Made by a program: the position numbers and the translations under genes | The notes under the pieces: generated by a model | What the model was told of the DNA's origin: nothing | The model's input: the letters and a program-made list of their open reading frames with translations, nothing else | Database searches by the model: none | Shown here: positions 8,014-17,169 of the stretch, piece by piece | Position numbering within the stretch: the first letter of the stretch is position 1 | Layout of the letters: each line of letters opens with the position of its first letter | Source: Bradyrhizobium sp. BR13661 | Lineage (GTDB): Bacteria; Pseudomonadota; Alphaproteobacteria; Rhizobiales; Xanthobacteraceae | NCBI RefSeq assembly: GCF_029892425.1 | Contig: NZ_JARXWB010000001.1 | Location: forward strand, 186,001 to 250,000 | DNA length: 64,000 nt | Direction of reading: 5' to 3'

Positions 8014-8976
8014 GTGAAGGTGAACGTCGACAAGACACTCGTTGCGTCGATCGCTCTCCACGTCCTCGTGCTGGGATGGGGTCTGATGACCTTTAGCAGC
8101 AGGGCCTACATCGTGCCGGAGGAGTCGTTGCCGGTCGACATCATTTCCAGCGACCAGCTCGCGCAGATGATGTCGGGCCAGAAGACCGGCAAGAAGGAAG
8201 AGCCGAAGCCCAAGGTCGAGAAGATCGCCGAGGCCAAGCCCGAGGAAGATGCGGTCGGCAAGGTCACCGAGAAGAAAGAGCTGATCAAGACCAATTCGAC
8301 TCCCGATACGCCGCCGCCGAAGCCTGTCGAAAAGCCGGTCGAGAAGAAGCCCGATCCGCCGAAGCCGGTCGCCGAGACGAAACCAAAGGAAGAGCCGAAG
8401 CCGCAGGAGAAGAAGCCTGATCCGGCCAAGGAAGATCCGATCGCCGAGCTGCAGAAGAAGCTCGACACCAAGAAGCCGCCGCCCAAGCCCGTGGAGCAGA
8501 AGGTCGCGGCGGTGCAGCCGCAGCAGCAGCCGAAGCCCAAGGAGCGCACCTTCGATCCCGCGCAGATTGCCCGCGACCTCGACAAGCGTGCCGCGACCCG
8601 TCACGAGCTCGCGGGATCGGCGCTGAATGCGTCGGCCTCGCTGGGCTCGACATCAGGAACAGCCACCAACAACGTCGCGACCTGGCAAGGTGCATTCCAG
8701 GGCGCGGTCAAACGCTGCTTTACGCCAACCTATAACGGCCAGGACGCCAACCTGTACGAAGCCGATATCGACATTCCCATGAAGATCGACGGATCGCTCG
8801 CGTCGGAGCCCGTGATCGTCGCGGTGCGCGGACCGTCGCGGTCGATCGCGCAAGCCGTGGCGGAGAGCGCCAAGCGTGCCATCGTGCAGTGTCAGCTCTA
8901 TTCATTCCTGCCAAAGCAGCAATACGACAGCTGGAAGCTCATTCCGATGACTTTCGGCCTGAAAGACATGTTGTGA
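8014..8976 (+). CDS. tolA: Tol-Pal system protein TolA
   Basis: Links the TolQR motor to Pal at the outer membrane. About 320 residues: an N-terminal anchor (TLVASIALHVLVLGWGLMTF, with the S-x3-H motif used to contact TolQR), a long Lys-Pro-Glu-rich periplasmic spacer (about 65-190, many EKKPDPPKP-type repeats) and a C-terminal TonB-like domain (AFQGAVKRCFTPTYNGQ onward). The start is GTG at 8014, or possibly GTG 8020 which has better spacing to AAGGCGG; an ATG frame from 7879 lies inside tolR and is discounted. The repeats make the middle low in complexity. Confidence 0.9.
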   Translation: MKVNVDKTLVASIALHVLVLGWGLMTFSSRAYIVPEESLPVDIISSDQLAQMMSGQKTGKKEEPKPKVEKIAEAKPEEDAVGKVTEKKELIKTNSTPDTPPPKPVEKPVEKKPDPPKPVAETKPKEEPKPQEKKPDPAKEDPIAELQKKLDTKKPPPKPVEQKVAAVQPQQQPKPKERTFDPAQIARDLDKRAATRHELAGSALNASASLGSTSGTATNNVATWQGAFQGAVKRCFTPTYNGQDANLYEADIDIPMKIDGSLASEPVIVAVRGPSRSIAQAVAESAKRAIVQCQLYSFLPKQQYDSWKLIPMTFGLKDML

Positions 8977-9000
8977 CATCCGAACAAAAGAAATTTTGCG

Positions 9001-10365
9001 ATGATTGACGTTCGATCGATGAACCGCCGCCGTTTCATGACCCTGACCGGATCGGGACTCGCGATGCTTGGGGGTGGACGTGCCTTTGCGCAGGCCCAGC
9101 CCCGGCTTCGCATCGATCCCACGGAGTTTCGTCCGATCCCGATCGCGATCACCAATTTCGTGCCCGGCTCGCCGGCCGACGGCGAGGTCAGCAACGGTGT
9201 CACCCAGGTCATCACCAACAATCTGAAGCGCTCGGGCCTGTTTGCCCCGATCGACCAGGCCGCCTTCATCGAGCGCATCAGCAACATCGACGTCGCGCCG
9301 CAATTCCAGAACTGGAAGACGCTGAACGCGCAGGCGCTCGTCACCGGCCGCATGACGCGGCAGCAGGACGGCCGCCTCAAGGCCGAATTCCGCCTGTGGG
9401 ATGTGATCACCGGCCAGCAGCTCGCGGGCCAGCAATATTTCACCTCGCCGGAATATTGGCGCCGCATCGCCCACATCATCTCCGACCAGATCTACGAGCA
9501 GATGACCGGCGAAAAGGGCTATTTCGACAGCCGCGTGGTGTTCGTCGACGAGACCGGGCCGAAGGAGCGCCGCGTCAAGCGGCTTGCCATGATGGACCAG
9601 GACGGTGCCAATGTGCGCTACCTCACCCGTGGCGCCGACCTCGTGCTGACGCCGCGCTTCTCGCCGAACTCGCAAGAGATCACCTACATGGAGTTCGGGC
9701 AGGGCGATCCGAAGGTCTATCTCTTCAACATCGAGACCGGCCAGCGCGAGATCGTCGGCAACTTCCCCGGCATGACCTTTGCCCCAAGGTTCTCGCCGGA
9801 CGGCCAGCGCGTCATCATGAGCCTGCAGCAGGGCGGCAATTCCAACCTGTTCGTGATGGATCTGCGCTCGCGCTCGACCACGCGCCTCACCGACACGCCG
9901 GCGATCGACACGTCGCCGTCCTATTCACCCGACGGCACCCGCATCTGCTTCGAGTCCGATCGCGGCGGCCGGTCGCAGATCTACGTGATGGCGGCGGGCG
10001 GCGGACAGGCACAACGCATCTCCTTCTCCAAGGACGACAACAACGCCACCTATTCGACGCCGGTGTGGTCGCCGCGCGGCGACTACATCGCCTTCACCCG
10101 GCAGGGCGGCGGGCAATTCTCGATCGGCGTCATGAAGCCTGATGGCTCCGGCGAGCGTCTGCTCACGTCAGGCTTTCACAATGAAGGTCCGACGTTCTCG
10201 CCGAACGGCCGCGTGCTGATGTTCTTCCGCGATCCCGGCGGCAATGCCGGACCGTCGCTGTTCTCGGTCGACATCTCAGGCCGCAACGAGTTGAAAGTGC
10301 CGACGCCGGGCTTCGCCTCGGATCCGGCATGGTCGCCGCTGCTCTCCGCGACCGCGGGCCAATAA
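9001..10365 (+). CDS. tolB: Tol-Pal system beta-propeller protein TolB
   Basis: Periplasmic TolB, which binds Pal and TolA. 454 residues. After the leader comes an alpha/beta domain (about 40-165) and then six WD-like PD40 propeller repeats, each with a [16 protein letters not shown] or [10 protein letters not shown] motif (about 215-445). The signal peptide carries [10 protein letters not shown], a twin-arginine (Tat) type motif, followed by a hydrophobic stretch and AFAQA. The start is at 9001 or ATG 9019. It lies 24 bases after tolA. A terminator directly after the stop closes the tolQRAB transcript. Confidence 0.96.
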   Translation: MIDVRSMNRRRFMTLTGSGLAMLGGGRAFAQAQPRLRIDPTEFRPIPIAITNFVPGSPADGEVSNGVTQVITNNLKRSGLFAPIDQAAFIERISNIDVAPQFQNWKTLNAQALVTGRMTRQQDGRLKAEFRLWDVITGQQLAGQQYFTSPEYWRRIAHIISDQIYEQMTGEKGYFDSRVVFVDETGPKERRVKRLAMMDQDGANVRYLTRGADLVLTPRFSPNSQEITYMEFGQGDPKVYLFNIETGQREIVGNFPGMTFAPRFSPDGQRVIMSLQQGGNSNLFVMDLRSRSTTRLTDTPAIDTSPSYSPDGTRICFESDRGGRSQIYVMAAGGGQAQRISFSKDDNNATYSTPVWSPRGDYIAFTRQGGGQFSIGVMKPDGSGERLLTSGFHNEGPTFSPNGRVLMFFRDPGGNAGPSLFSVDISGRNELKVPTPGFASDPAWSPLLSATAGQ

Positions 10366-10369
10366 GTCG

Positions 10370-10397
10370 ATCGCGCGCTTGCAACGCGCGATGTTTT
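10370..10397 (+). terminator. Terminator after tolB
   Basis: The stem ATCGCGCG (10370-10377) and CGCGCGAT (10385-10392) with loop CTTGCAA is followed by GTTTTC. It lies five bases beyond the tolB stop. Confidence 0.65.
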
Positions 10398-10608
10398 CGA
10401 AAAAATGCGCCGATTTTTCCGCTTTCTGCGAACGCGGCAAGCTTTCCTTCACCTTGTGCCCGGCAAGGCTTGCCTAGCTGCTTGATTTCTCAGCAGAAAC
10501 AATTTCGCTATTGCCGAAAAACAACTCGCCTTTAACGATGTTCCCTCAGAAAGACTTCATCTGCTGTGGGTAAAAGTACGCGCCAAACAGGACGCGTAAG
10601 TAAAGCCA

Positions 10609-12939
10609 ATGCAACTGGCCGACCAGAAGCAGAGCGATCGAGACGAGCTGGAGCCGATACTCTACGCCGCTCTCATCAACTCTATGGTTCAGAATTTCTG
10701 GGCGATCTTCCTCGGCTCGGCCTCGGCGGCCGTGGCCGCGGTCATGACCGCGTTGAAGACTGGCGACGTCTGGCTGTGGCCGATCGCGTTTCTGCTGATC
10801 GCCATCGGCACGGCGCGCGCGTTCCAGATGCGCGGATACGAAAATCGCACGCAGCCGCTGTCATTCGATGAGGCCACTCATCTGGCGCCGCGTTACTGGA
10901 TCGGCGCCCTCAGCTATGCGGCAGTGCTCGGCCTGTGGTCCTTCGTCGTCATCTACAACAACGAGGATCCGGTCGCCGACATGCTCGCTGTCGCCATCGG
11001 CATCGGCTATACCGCCGGCGGCGCCGCCCGCAATTACGGCCAGCCCCGGGTGATCCAGTGGCACGTCGCGCTTGCTTGCGGTCCGATGTCGCTCGCGCTG
11101 CTGCTGCACGGCGGCCCCTACCATATTGGTCTCGCCATCCTGCTCGCCTTCTTTTTCATCGGGCTGAAGAACATCAACCTCAGCCTGCATGCGATCTTCG
11201 TCAAGGCATTGACCTCGAGCTTCCGCGAATCCGCGCTGGCGAGCCAGTTCGATACCGCGCTCAACAACATGCCGCACGGCCTCTGTATGTTTCGCGCCGA
11301 CGGACGCCTCGCGGTGATGAACCACCGCTTCGGCGAGCTGATGGAATTGCCCGAGGACCTGGTCAAGCGCGGCGCCACCGCGGCCGATATCGTGTCGGCC
11401 TGCGTCGCCGCTGGCACCATCTCGGCCGAGAGCGGCAATCAGGTCATGGCCGAGATCGAGCATGCCAGGATTTGCGAGATCGTCACCGCCGATCCGAATT
11501 CGGCGCGCGGCCGGACGCTGGCCTGGACGTTCCAGCCGATGGCCCGCGGCGGCACCGTGCTGCTGCTGGAAGACATTACCGAGCGCACCAATGCGGAAGC
11601 CCGCATCACCCATCTTGCTCGCTACGACGAACTGACCGCGTTGCCGAACCGCGTCTCGTTCCGCGACGAGATCGAGCGGCTGCTCGCCCAATCGCATCAT
11701 TCCGATCGGCTCTCCGCCCTGCTGTTCGTCGACCTCGACCAGTTCAAGCAGGTCAACGACACGCTCGGCCATCCCTGCGGCGACCAGCTGCTCTGCGCGG
11801 TCGCCAATCGCCTGCGCGAGATGCTGCGGCCGGAGGATTTCGTCGCCCGCTTCGGCGGCGACGAGTTCGTCGTGTTCCAGCAGAACATCAATTCCGCGGA
11901 AGATGCCGCGAGCCTCGCGCGCCGCATCGTCGAGCGCCTGAGCGAGCGCTACCGCATCGACAACCATCTGGTCGAGATCGGTGCCAGCGTCGGCATCGCG
12001 CTGACCTCGCCTGAAGGCACCAGCGCCGACACGCTGCTGAAGAACGCCGACATGGCGCTGTACCGCGCCAAGGCCGATGGCCGCGGCACCTTCTGCTTCT
12101 TCCGCGACGAGATGGCGGCCACCGTCGAGGCCCGCCGCATCCTCGAGCTCGACCTGCGCAAGGCGCTCGCCAATGAGGAGTTCGAGCTGTTCTACCAGCC
12201 GCTGGTCAACCTCAAGTCCGGCAAGATCACCACCTGCGAGGCGCTGCTGCGCTGGAATCATCCGGTACGCGGCACGGTCTCGCCGGTCGACATCATCCCG
12301 GTTGCCGAGGACATGGGCCTGATCGTCGATCTCGGCCGCTGGATCCTGCGCCGCGCCTGCATGGAATGCATGAAATGGCCGGAGGGCGTCAGCGTCGCCG
12401 TCAACTTCTCGCCGCAGCAATTCCACCAGCGCGACGTGCTGAGCGAGATTCGCTATGCGCTCGAAGTGTCGGGCCTGCCGGCGCATCGCCTCGAGATCGA
12501 GATCACCGAATCCTCTCTGCTTCGCAACACCCAGCTCACCCACGACATCCTGTCGCAGCTGCATGCGCTCGGCGTGCGCATTTCGCTGGACGATTTCGGC
12601 ACCGGCTATTCGAGCCTCAGCTATCTGCACAATTTCCCGATGCAGAAGGTCAAGATCGACCGCTCCTTCCTCGAGGGCATCGACACCGACCGTCCGCTGA
12701 CGCTGCTGCGCGGCGTGGCGCGGCTGTCCGCCGATCTCGGTATGGCGGTCGTGGTCGAGGGCATCGAGACCAACGAACAGCTCGAACTGATCAGCGCCGA
12801 TGGTACCGTGTCCGAGGCCCAGGGCTATCTGTTCAGCCGTCCGGTGCCCGCCGTGCGGATGCGCCAGCTGCTGAATGCCTCCCACGGACGGCGCGGCGAG
12901 AACCTGCTCCAGCTCGTCAGCGCGCGCTCTTTCGCCTAG
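10609..12939 (+). CDS. Membrane GGDEF-EAL protein (c-di-GMP synthesis and breakdown)
   Basis: 776 residues. About six membrane helices occupy residues 25-190, then a PAS-like domain (about 225-325, ALNNMPHGLCMFRADGRLAV), a GGDEF domain and an EAL domain. The GGDEF motif (RFGGDEFVVFQ, residue 416) is intact, with an RPED product-inhibition site exactly five residues before it. EAL (CEALLRW, residue 544) and the metal-binding motifs EIEITES, DDFGTGYSS and EGIET are intact. Both activities are therefore possible, with one probably dominant under a given signal. It lies between tolB and pal, after a terminator, and precedes the FeeM-like gene. The ribosome site is weak. Confidence 0.92.
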   Translation: MQLADQKQSDRDELEPILYAALINSMVQNFWAIFLGSASAAVAAVMTALKTGDVWLWPIAFLLIAIGTARAFQMRGYENRTQPLSFDEATHLAPRYWIGALSYAAVLGLWSFVVIYNNEDPVADMLAVAIGIGYTAGGAARNYGQPRVIQWHVALACGPMSLALLLHGGPYHIGLAILLAFFFIGLKNINLSLHAIFVKALTSSFRESALASQFDTALNNMPHGLCMFRADGRLAVMNHRFGELMELPEDLVKRGATAADIVSACVAAGTISAESGNQVMAEIEHARICEIVTADPNSARGRTLAWTFQPMARGGTVLLLEDITERTNAEARITHLARYDELTALPNRVSFRDEIERLLAQSHHSDRLSALLFVDLDQFKQVNDTLGHPCGDQLLCAVANRLREMLRPEDFVARFGGDEFVVFQQNINSAEDAASLARRIVERLSERYRIDNHLVEIGASVGIALTSPEGTSADTLLKNADMALYRAKADGRGTFCFFRDEMAATVEARRILELDLRKALANEEFELFYQPLVNLKSGKITTCEALLRWNHPVRGTVSPVDIIPVAEDMGLIVDLGRWILRRACMECMKWPEGVSVAVNFSPQQFHQRDVLSEIRYALEVSGLPAHRLEIEITESSLLRNTQLTHDILSQLHALGVRISLDDFGTGYSSLSYLHNFPMQKVKIDRSFLEGIDTDRPLTLLRGVARLSADLGMAVVVEGIETNEQLELISADGTVSEAQGYLFSRPVPAVRMRQLLNASHGRRGENLLQLVSARSFA

Positions 12940-12984
12940 ACGGCGCTTCGCAAAATTTCCCGTCGTTTCAGACTGTTGTGATGG

Positions 12985-13002
12985 CTCCGTAGTCCTACGG
13001 AG
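12985..13002. promoter_or_regulatory. Palindrome CTCCGTAG-TC-CTACGGAG upstream of the FeeM-like gene
   Basis: An 18-base perfect dyad. Its core CCGTAGTCCTACGG (12987-13000) is the exact reverse complement of the core at 30331-30344, and the half sites match those at 1597-1610. Its size and symmetry suit a LuxR/FixJ-type dimer. It lies 117 bases before ATG 13119. Confidence 0.55.
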
Positions 13003-13038
13003 GGTTAACCCTAACCTTTCGATTGCTTTGCGTCGCTA

Positions 13039-13053
13039 TTAAGAAGCTGTTAA
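13039..13053 (+). promoter_or_regulatory. CtrA-type box TTAA-N7-TTAA
   Basis: TTAA-GAAGCTG-TTAA is a perfect full CtrA consensus, 65 bases upstream of the FeeM-like start. A TTAACC element lies at 13005-13010. CtrA is the alphaproteobacterial cell-cycle regulator. No other perfect full site was noticed in the intergenic regions of the window. Confidence 0.5.
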
Positions 13054-13118
13054 TAATTGATCACGCGTGGAGGTTGTCCTGCGCGCCTGCGGTGAGCGGT
13101 GGTGGGTAAGGAGTTGGA

Positions 13119-13844
13119 ATGCAGTCCTCAGCCAGAGCGGTCATTTCGGCTGTTGGACGGGGTGCCGAACTCCTGACTGACGTCGATTATCATCTCGCCG
13201 AGACGGTCGAGGAGAAGGAGGAAATCTACAACCTCCGCTATCGCGCCTATTTGCGCGAAGGGGCCGTCAAGGAATCTCCCGACGCACGCGTCACCGACCA
13301 TTATGACGAACTGCCGAACGCGTGGACCTTCGGCGTTTACCTCCGCGGCGAGCTCTGCAGCTCCGTGCGCATTAGCGTGCTGACCTCGGAATGGCGCTCG
13401 TCGACCTCGGCGGACGTTTTTCCCGACGTCGTGCTGCCGCGGCTCGATCGCGGCGAGGTCATGATCGACCCGACGCGGTTCGTCGCCGACCCCGACATGG
13501 CCAAGCGTGTTCCGGAATTGCCCTATCTGACCACGCGTCTCGCCTATATGGCGTGCGAGCATTTCAATGCTGATCTGGGCCTCGCCATCGTGCGTCCCGA
13601 GCATCAGGCATTCTATCGCCGGGTATTCCTGCATGCGCCGATTGCCGAGCCCCGGTTGGTCCCCGGCCTCACCAAGGCGTTCGGGTTGATGGCGGCGGAT
13701 TTCCCGACCTTCCGCAAGAAGGTGTTCGAGCGTTATCCCATCATGCGCTCCACGGCGTTCGAGCGGCGCATGCTGTTCGGGCGTGGCGGCCAGCGCCAGG
13801 TTCCGCAGCGGCCGGTGCTGGTGGCCGGGACGGCCCACGCCTGA
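13119..13844 (+). CDS. FeeM-like N-acyl amino acid synthase (GNAT/autoinducer-synthase fold)
   Basis: 241-residue cytoplasmic protein with the features of FeeM-type N-acyl amino acid synthases, relatives of LuxI acyl-homoserine-lactone synthases. It has the N-terminal YNLRYRAYLREG (about 36-47), an acidic DHYDELPNAWTFGVYL stretch, LCSSVRISVL (the S-hR strand) and the conserved GEVMIDPTRFVAD (about 111-123) that corresponds to the acyl-ACP and amine-binding edge. It probably transfers an acyl chain from acyl-ACP to an amino acid, giving a lipid or signal molecule; the substrate is unknown. It follows the GGDEF-EAL gene by 179 bases, which hold a CtrA-type box and a palindrome. It sits oddly inside the tol-pal cluster. 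Confidence 0.65.
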   Translation: MQSSARAVISAVGRGAELLTDVDYHLAETVEEKEEIYNLRYRAYLREGAVKESPDARVTDHYDELPNAWTFGVYLRGELCSSVRISVLTSEWRSSTSADVFPDVVLPRLDRGEVMIDPTRFVADPDMAKRVPELPYLTTRLAYMACEHFNADLGLAIVRPEHQAFYRRVFLHAPIAEPRLVPGLTKAFGLMAADFPTFRKKVFERYPIMRSTAFERRMLFGRGGQRQVPQRPVLVAGTAHA

Positions 13845-14159
13845 TTCTGCGTCGGCTTGGGCAGACGGCTTCTGCGTCGGCTTCATGACGGCCGCCGGCG
13901 CCTGCTGACGGGCCCCGTTCGTGTCTCTTCCGCGCCGGGCCCAAAATTCCAGCAAAATCCAGCGTTTTTGCCTGCCGGTCCCGCTTGCCTTCACCCTCGT
14001 GCCACATTTACAAACCATTAACCATCGCGGGTGCTTTTCGCTGGTTGGGGGCATTTGACCGGCTGAGGCAAGGTTCCGTCAAGGTTGACGGAACGTTCGC
14101 TTAACCAACCCCCTGTAGACCGGACAGCAGTGGACGAACGTGAGCGTGGAGGCTCCGGA
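13845..14159. other. Intergenic region upstream of pal
   Basis: 315 bases. Directly after the stop TTCTGCGTCGGCTT is repeated (13845-13858 and 13870-13883). A perfect palindrome lies at 14073-14094. TTAACC half-sites are near 14020 and 14101. The pal promoter should be here; no clear -35/-10 pair could be assigned. Confidence 0.5.
14073..14094. promoter_or_regulatory. Palindrome upstream of pal
   Basis: Ten-base perfect arms GTTCCGTCAA and TTGACGGAAC flank GG, 65 bases before the pal start. There is no U-run after it, so a regulator site or leader hairpin fits better than a terminator. Confidence 0.45.
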
Positions 14160-14648
14160 ATGATGAATCCTATGCGTATCCTCCAGGGATTGAAGCTGGC
14201 CGCAGTTGTCGCAATCGCACTGTCGATGGGCGCCTGCGCCAAGCAGAATGCGGGCCTGGACGCCAATGCGAGCGCGGCGACGCCCGGCAGCCAGCAGGAT
14301 TTCGTGGTGAACGTGGGCGACCGCGTGTTCTTCGAGAGCGACCAGACCGATCTGACCCCGCAGGCGATCGTGACTCTGGAGAAGCAGGCGCAGTGGCTGC
14401 AGACCTATCCGCGTTACTCCTTCACCATCGAAGGTCACGCCGACGAGCGCGGCACCCGCGAATACAACATCGCCCTCGGCGCCCGCCGCGCCCAGTCGGT
14501 GCGCTCCTTCCTCGCCTCGCGCGGCATCGATCCGAACCGCATGCGCACGATCTCCTACGGCAAGGAGCGCCCCGTGGCGGTGTGTAACGATATCTCTTGC
14601 TGGTCGCAGAACCGTCGTGCTGTGACCGTGCTGAACGCGAGCTCCTGA
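14160..14648 (+). CDS. pal: Peptidoglycan-associated lipoprotein Pal
   Basis: Outer-membrane lipoprotein that binds peptidoglycan and is pulled by TolA and TolB during constriction. 162 residues with a type II signal peptide ending in lipobox MGAC, then an OmpA-type domain: VFFESDQTDLTPQA and FTIEGHADERGTREYN (about 87-102), holding the diaminopimelate-binding Asp and Arg. ATG 14160 has GGAGG seven bases upstream; an earlier in-frame ATG at 14085 would add residues ahead of the signal peptide and is rejected. A terminator follows, so pal is probably a separate transcript from cpoB. Confidence 0.97.
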   Translation: MMNPMRILQGLKLAAVVAIALSMGACAKQNAGLDANASAATPGSQQDFVVNVGDRVFFESDQTDLTPQAIVTLEKQAQWLQTYPRYSFTIEGHADERGTREYNIALGARRAQSVRSFLASRGIDPNRMRTISYGKERPVAVCNDISCWSQNRRAVTVLNASS

Positions 14649-14701
14649 CGCCAGATACTGACTCGCAGTCAGCCGCCGTTCATCTTTGGAAATCGAATAT
14701 G

Positions 14702-14731
14702 CCGGCGCCCTCTCGGGCGCCGGTTTCGTTT
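14702..14731 (+). terminator. Terminator after pal
   Basis: CCGGCGCCC-TCTC-GGGCGCCGG (14702-14723), followed by TTTCGTTT. Confidence 0.85.
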
Positions 14732-14845
14732 CAGCCAACTGTGACAGAAACGGCGTGGCGCCAGTCACATTTTTGGCGTAGTGGCTTTCAATGTGTGGCG
14801 CCTCGCGTGTTCCGTCGCAGCTTTTGTTTTCGTCGTCAGGGCAAG

Positions 14846-15856
14846 ATGTCATCCAGATCCAAGGGAATTACCGGCATCGTGGCATTGGCCGCGCTGCTCT
14901 CTTTGTGCGCGCCCGCGTTCGCGCAGACCGACGATGATCCCGAGATTCGGATCGAGCGGCTGGAGAACCAGCTGCGGCAGCTCACCGGCCAGAACGAAGA
15001 GCTGCAATATCGCAACCGCCAGCTCGAGGATCGCATCCGGCAGCTCGAGGGCGGCGCGCAAGGCGCGACGCCCGGACAGGCGCCGGCCCAGCCCAATGTC
15101 GCAGCCGTTCCGCCCGCCCAGGTCGCGCCCGGCTATCGCCAGCCGCAACAACAGGCCGTGCAGCAACCGAATTACCAGCAGCCCCAGATCGCGGCGCCCG
15201 CGCCGATCGTTCAGGAGCAGCCGGGCCCGGGTGCTCCGGGCACGCGTCGCCGCGGCGATGCGTTCGATCCGAGCCAGAGCCCGAACGCGCCCGGTGCTCC
15301 GCGCGCGCTCGGCGGCGGCCAGCAGCCGATGCCGGCGGGGGCGCCGCTCGATCTCTCCAACAATGGCGGACAATACCCGCAAGGAGCCGCTCCCGCCCAG
15401 CCGGGCTATCCGCCGGCCCAGCAGGGCAATCCCGCGCAAGGTGGTCCGGCTCTCGCGACCCTGCCGCCCTCGGCCACGCCGCGCGACGAGTTCGACCTCG
15501 GCATCGGCTACATGCAGCGCAAGGACTACGCGCTCGCCGAGCAGACCATGAAGAATTTTGCCGCGAAGTATCCTTCAGATCCGCTGCTCGGGGACGCGCA
15601 ATACTGGCTCGGCGAAAGCTATTTCCAGCGCCAGCAATATCGCGATTCCGCCGAGGCCTTCCTCGCGGTCACCACCAAATACGACAAATCGGCCAAGGCG
15701 CCGGATGCGCTGTTGCGGCTTGGCCAGTCGCTCGCCGCGCTGAAGGAAAAGGAAGCCGCCTGCGCCGCCTTCGGCGAGGTCGGCCGCAAATATCCGCGCG
15801 CCTCGGCCGGCGTGAAGGCCGCCGTCGATCGCGAGCAGAAGCGGGTGAAGTGCTGA
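14846..15856 (+). CDS. cpoB: Tol-Pal system protein YbgF/CpoB
   Basis: Periplasmic coordinator of Tol-Pal constriction with peptidoglycan synthesis. 336 residues: signal peptide (LAALLSLCAPAFAQ), a coiled coil (RIERLENQLRQLTGQNEELQ and following heptads, about 35-75), a long Pro-Gln-Gly-rich linker (about 80-210) that is much longer than in E. coli, and three C-terminal TPR repeats beginning EFDLGIGYMQRKDYALAEQ (about 215-330). ATG 14846 is chosen because the signal peptide begins there; the frame upstream runs back through the pal terminator. Confidence 0.93.
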   Translation: MSSRSKGITGIVALAALLSLCAPAFAQTDDDPEIRIERLENQLRQLTGQNEELQYRNRQLEDRIRQLEGGAQGATPGQAPAQPNVAAVPPAQVAPGYRQPQQQAVQQPNYQQPQIAAPAPIVQEQPGPGAPGTRRRGDAFDPSQSPNAPGAPRALGGGQQPMPAGAPLDLSNNGGQYPQGAAPAQPGYPPAQQGNPAQGGPALATLPPSATPRDEFDLGIGYMQRKDYALAEQTMKNFAAKYPSDPLLGDAQYWLGESYFQRQQYRDSAEAFLAVTTKYDKSAKAPDALLRLGQSLAALKEKEAACAAFGEVGRKYPRASAGVKAAVDREQKRVKC

Positions 15857-15897
15857 CGGGATTGCGCTAAACAGTCTGGCGATTGCCGGGCCGCGTC

Positions 15898-16971
15898 ATG
15901 CCAGACGACGACAATTCTCCGATCTCCGCACGCGCGGCGAAGCAGCTCTTCGCTGAGTTCAAGGCTGCGCCGGCGCTGGTGCTCGCGGTCTCCGGCGGGC
16001 CTGACTCGGTCGCGCTGATGTGGCTTGCGGCGCGCTGGCGGCGCAGTCTTGCCCGCGGCCCTGATCTCACAATCGTCACCGTCGATCACGGCCTGCGGAA
16101 AGAATCGGCGCGCGAGGCGCGCGAGGTCAAGCACCTCGCGACAGATCTCGGATTGCCGCACCGGACCCTGCGCTGGCGTGGCGCCAAGCCAGAGACAGGA
16201 TTGCCCGCCGCTGCGCGCGAGGCCCGCTACCGCCTGCTCGCGCAGGCCGCACGCGCTGCCGGCGCGAGCCATGTGCTGACCGCCCACACCCGCGACGACC
16301 AGGCCGAGACGCTGCTGATGCGGCTGCTCCGCGGCAGCGGCATTGCCGGTCTCTCGGCGATGGCGCGCCATTCGACGCGCGACGGCCTCGTGCTGGCGCG
16401 TCCGCTGTTGGATGTTCCGAAATCGCAACTGATCGCAACCCTGAAGCGGGCCGGGATCGGTTATGCCGACGATCCCACCAATCGCGACGCGGCCTTCACG
16501 CGGCCCCGTCTGCGCGCGCTGCTGCCGCAGCTCGCAGCCGAGGGCGGCGATGCTCGCACGCTGGTGCGGCTCGCAGGCAGGCTCGCTCGCGCCAATGCCG
16601 CGGTCGAGGTCCTGACCGACGGCGCCGAGCGCTTTCTCCGATTGCGCGATCGCGGCGATGCGCCGCAGCCGGGCGTTCGCAGCTTCGAGGCCGCTTCCTT
16701 CGTCACCTTGCCCGAGGAAGTCCGGCTGCGGCTGCTGCTGCGGGCCATCGATGCGCTCGGGCACGAAGGGCCGGCGGAACTCGGCAAGGTCGAGACCCTG
16801 CTGGCCGCGCTCGATCAGGCTGTGGCCCTGGGGTCCCGCGCCCCCGCAAATGGCCGTGCGACCCCAAAGCAGACCCGTCTCAAGCAGACCCTTGCGGGAG
16901 CCTTGATCAGCCTTGCCGGGGGGCGTATCCACGTCACCGCTGCGCCGGCCCGGCGGTCGAAGGGGACTTGA
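15898..16971 (+). CDS. tilS: tRNA(Ile)-lysidine synthase
   Basis: Modifies C34 of the tRNA that reads AUA with lysine and ATP (EC 6.3.4.19), changing its decoding from Met to Ile. 357 residues. The PP-loop SGGPDS is at residues 32-37, followed by VDHGLR (about 64-69), HTRDDQAETLLMRLLRGSG (about 128-146) and PLLDVPKSQL. The C-terminal domain is shorter than in E. coli, as in many alphaproteobacteria. A TTG five codons upstream is an alternative start. It lies between cpoB and ftsH, its usual place in this group. Confidence 0.95.
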   Translation: MPDDDNSPISARAAKQLFAEFKAAPALVLAVSGGPDSVALMWLAARWRRSLARGPDLTIVTVDHGLRKESAREAREVKHLATDLGLPHRTLRWRGAKPETGLPAAAREARYRLLAQAARAAGASHVLTAHTRDDQAETLLMRLLRGSGIAGLSAMARHSTRDGLVLARPLLDVPKSQLIATLKRAGIGYADDPTNRDAAFTRPRLRALLPQLAAEGGDARTLVRLAGRLARANAAVEVLTDGAERFLRLRDRGDAPQPGVRSFEAASFVTLPEEVRLRLLLRAIDALGHEGPAELGKVETLLAALDQAVALGSRAPANGRATPKQTRLKQTLAGALISLAGGRIHVTAAPARRSKGT

Positions 16972-17088
16972 GGGGCGGATGAGGGCGGACCATGACACCG
17001 GCCGTTTCGGCAGGGTGCCGTCAGGACACCTTAACCAGGCAGGAAAAACCCCGGCTCCACTGCCATTATTTCAGCGGGAATCGCTCTA

Positions 17089-17111
17089 AGATGGGATAAA
17101 TAGTCCCATCT
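17089..17111. promoter_or_regulatory. Inverted repeat between tilS and ftsH
   Basis: AGATGGGA-N7-TCCCATCT, with perfect eight-base arms and spacer TAAATAG, 127 bases before ftsH. It could be an operator or a hairpin; there is no U-run. Confidence 0.35.
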
Positions 17112-17169
17112 CGTTCCCTTGGCAGCGACCGGGGCGGCACCTAAATTGTATGCGTCGAACGATGAGGAT

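Noticed and set aside
10861..12885. 674-codon minus-strand frame
   Set aside because: Antisense of the GGDEF-EAL gene; long open frames opposite real genes are normal at this GC content.
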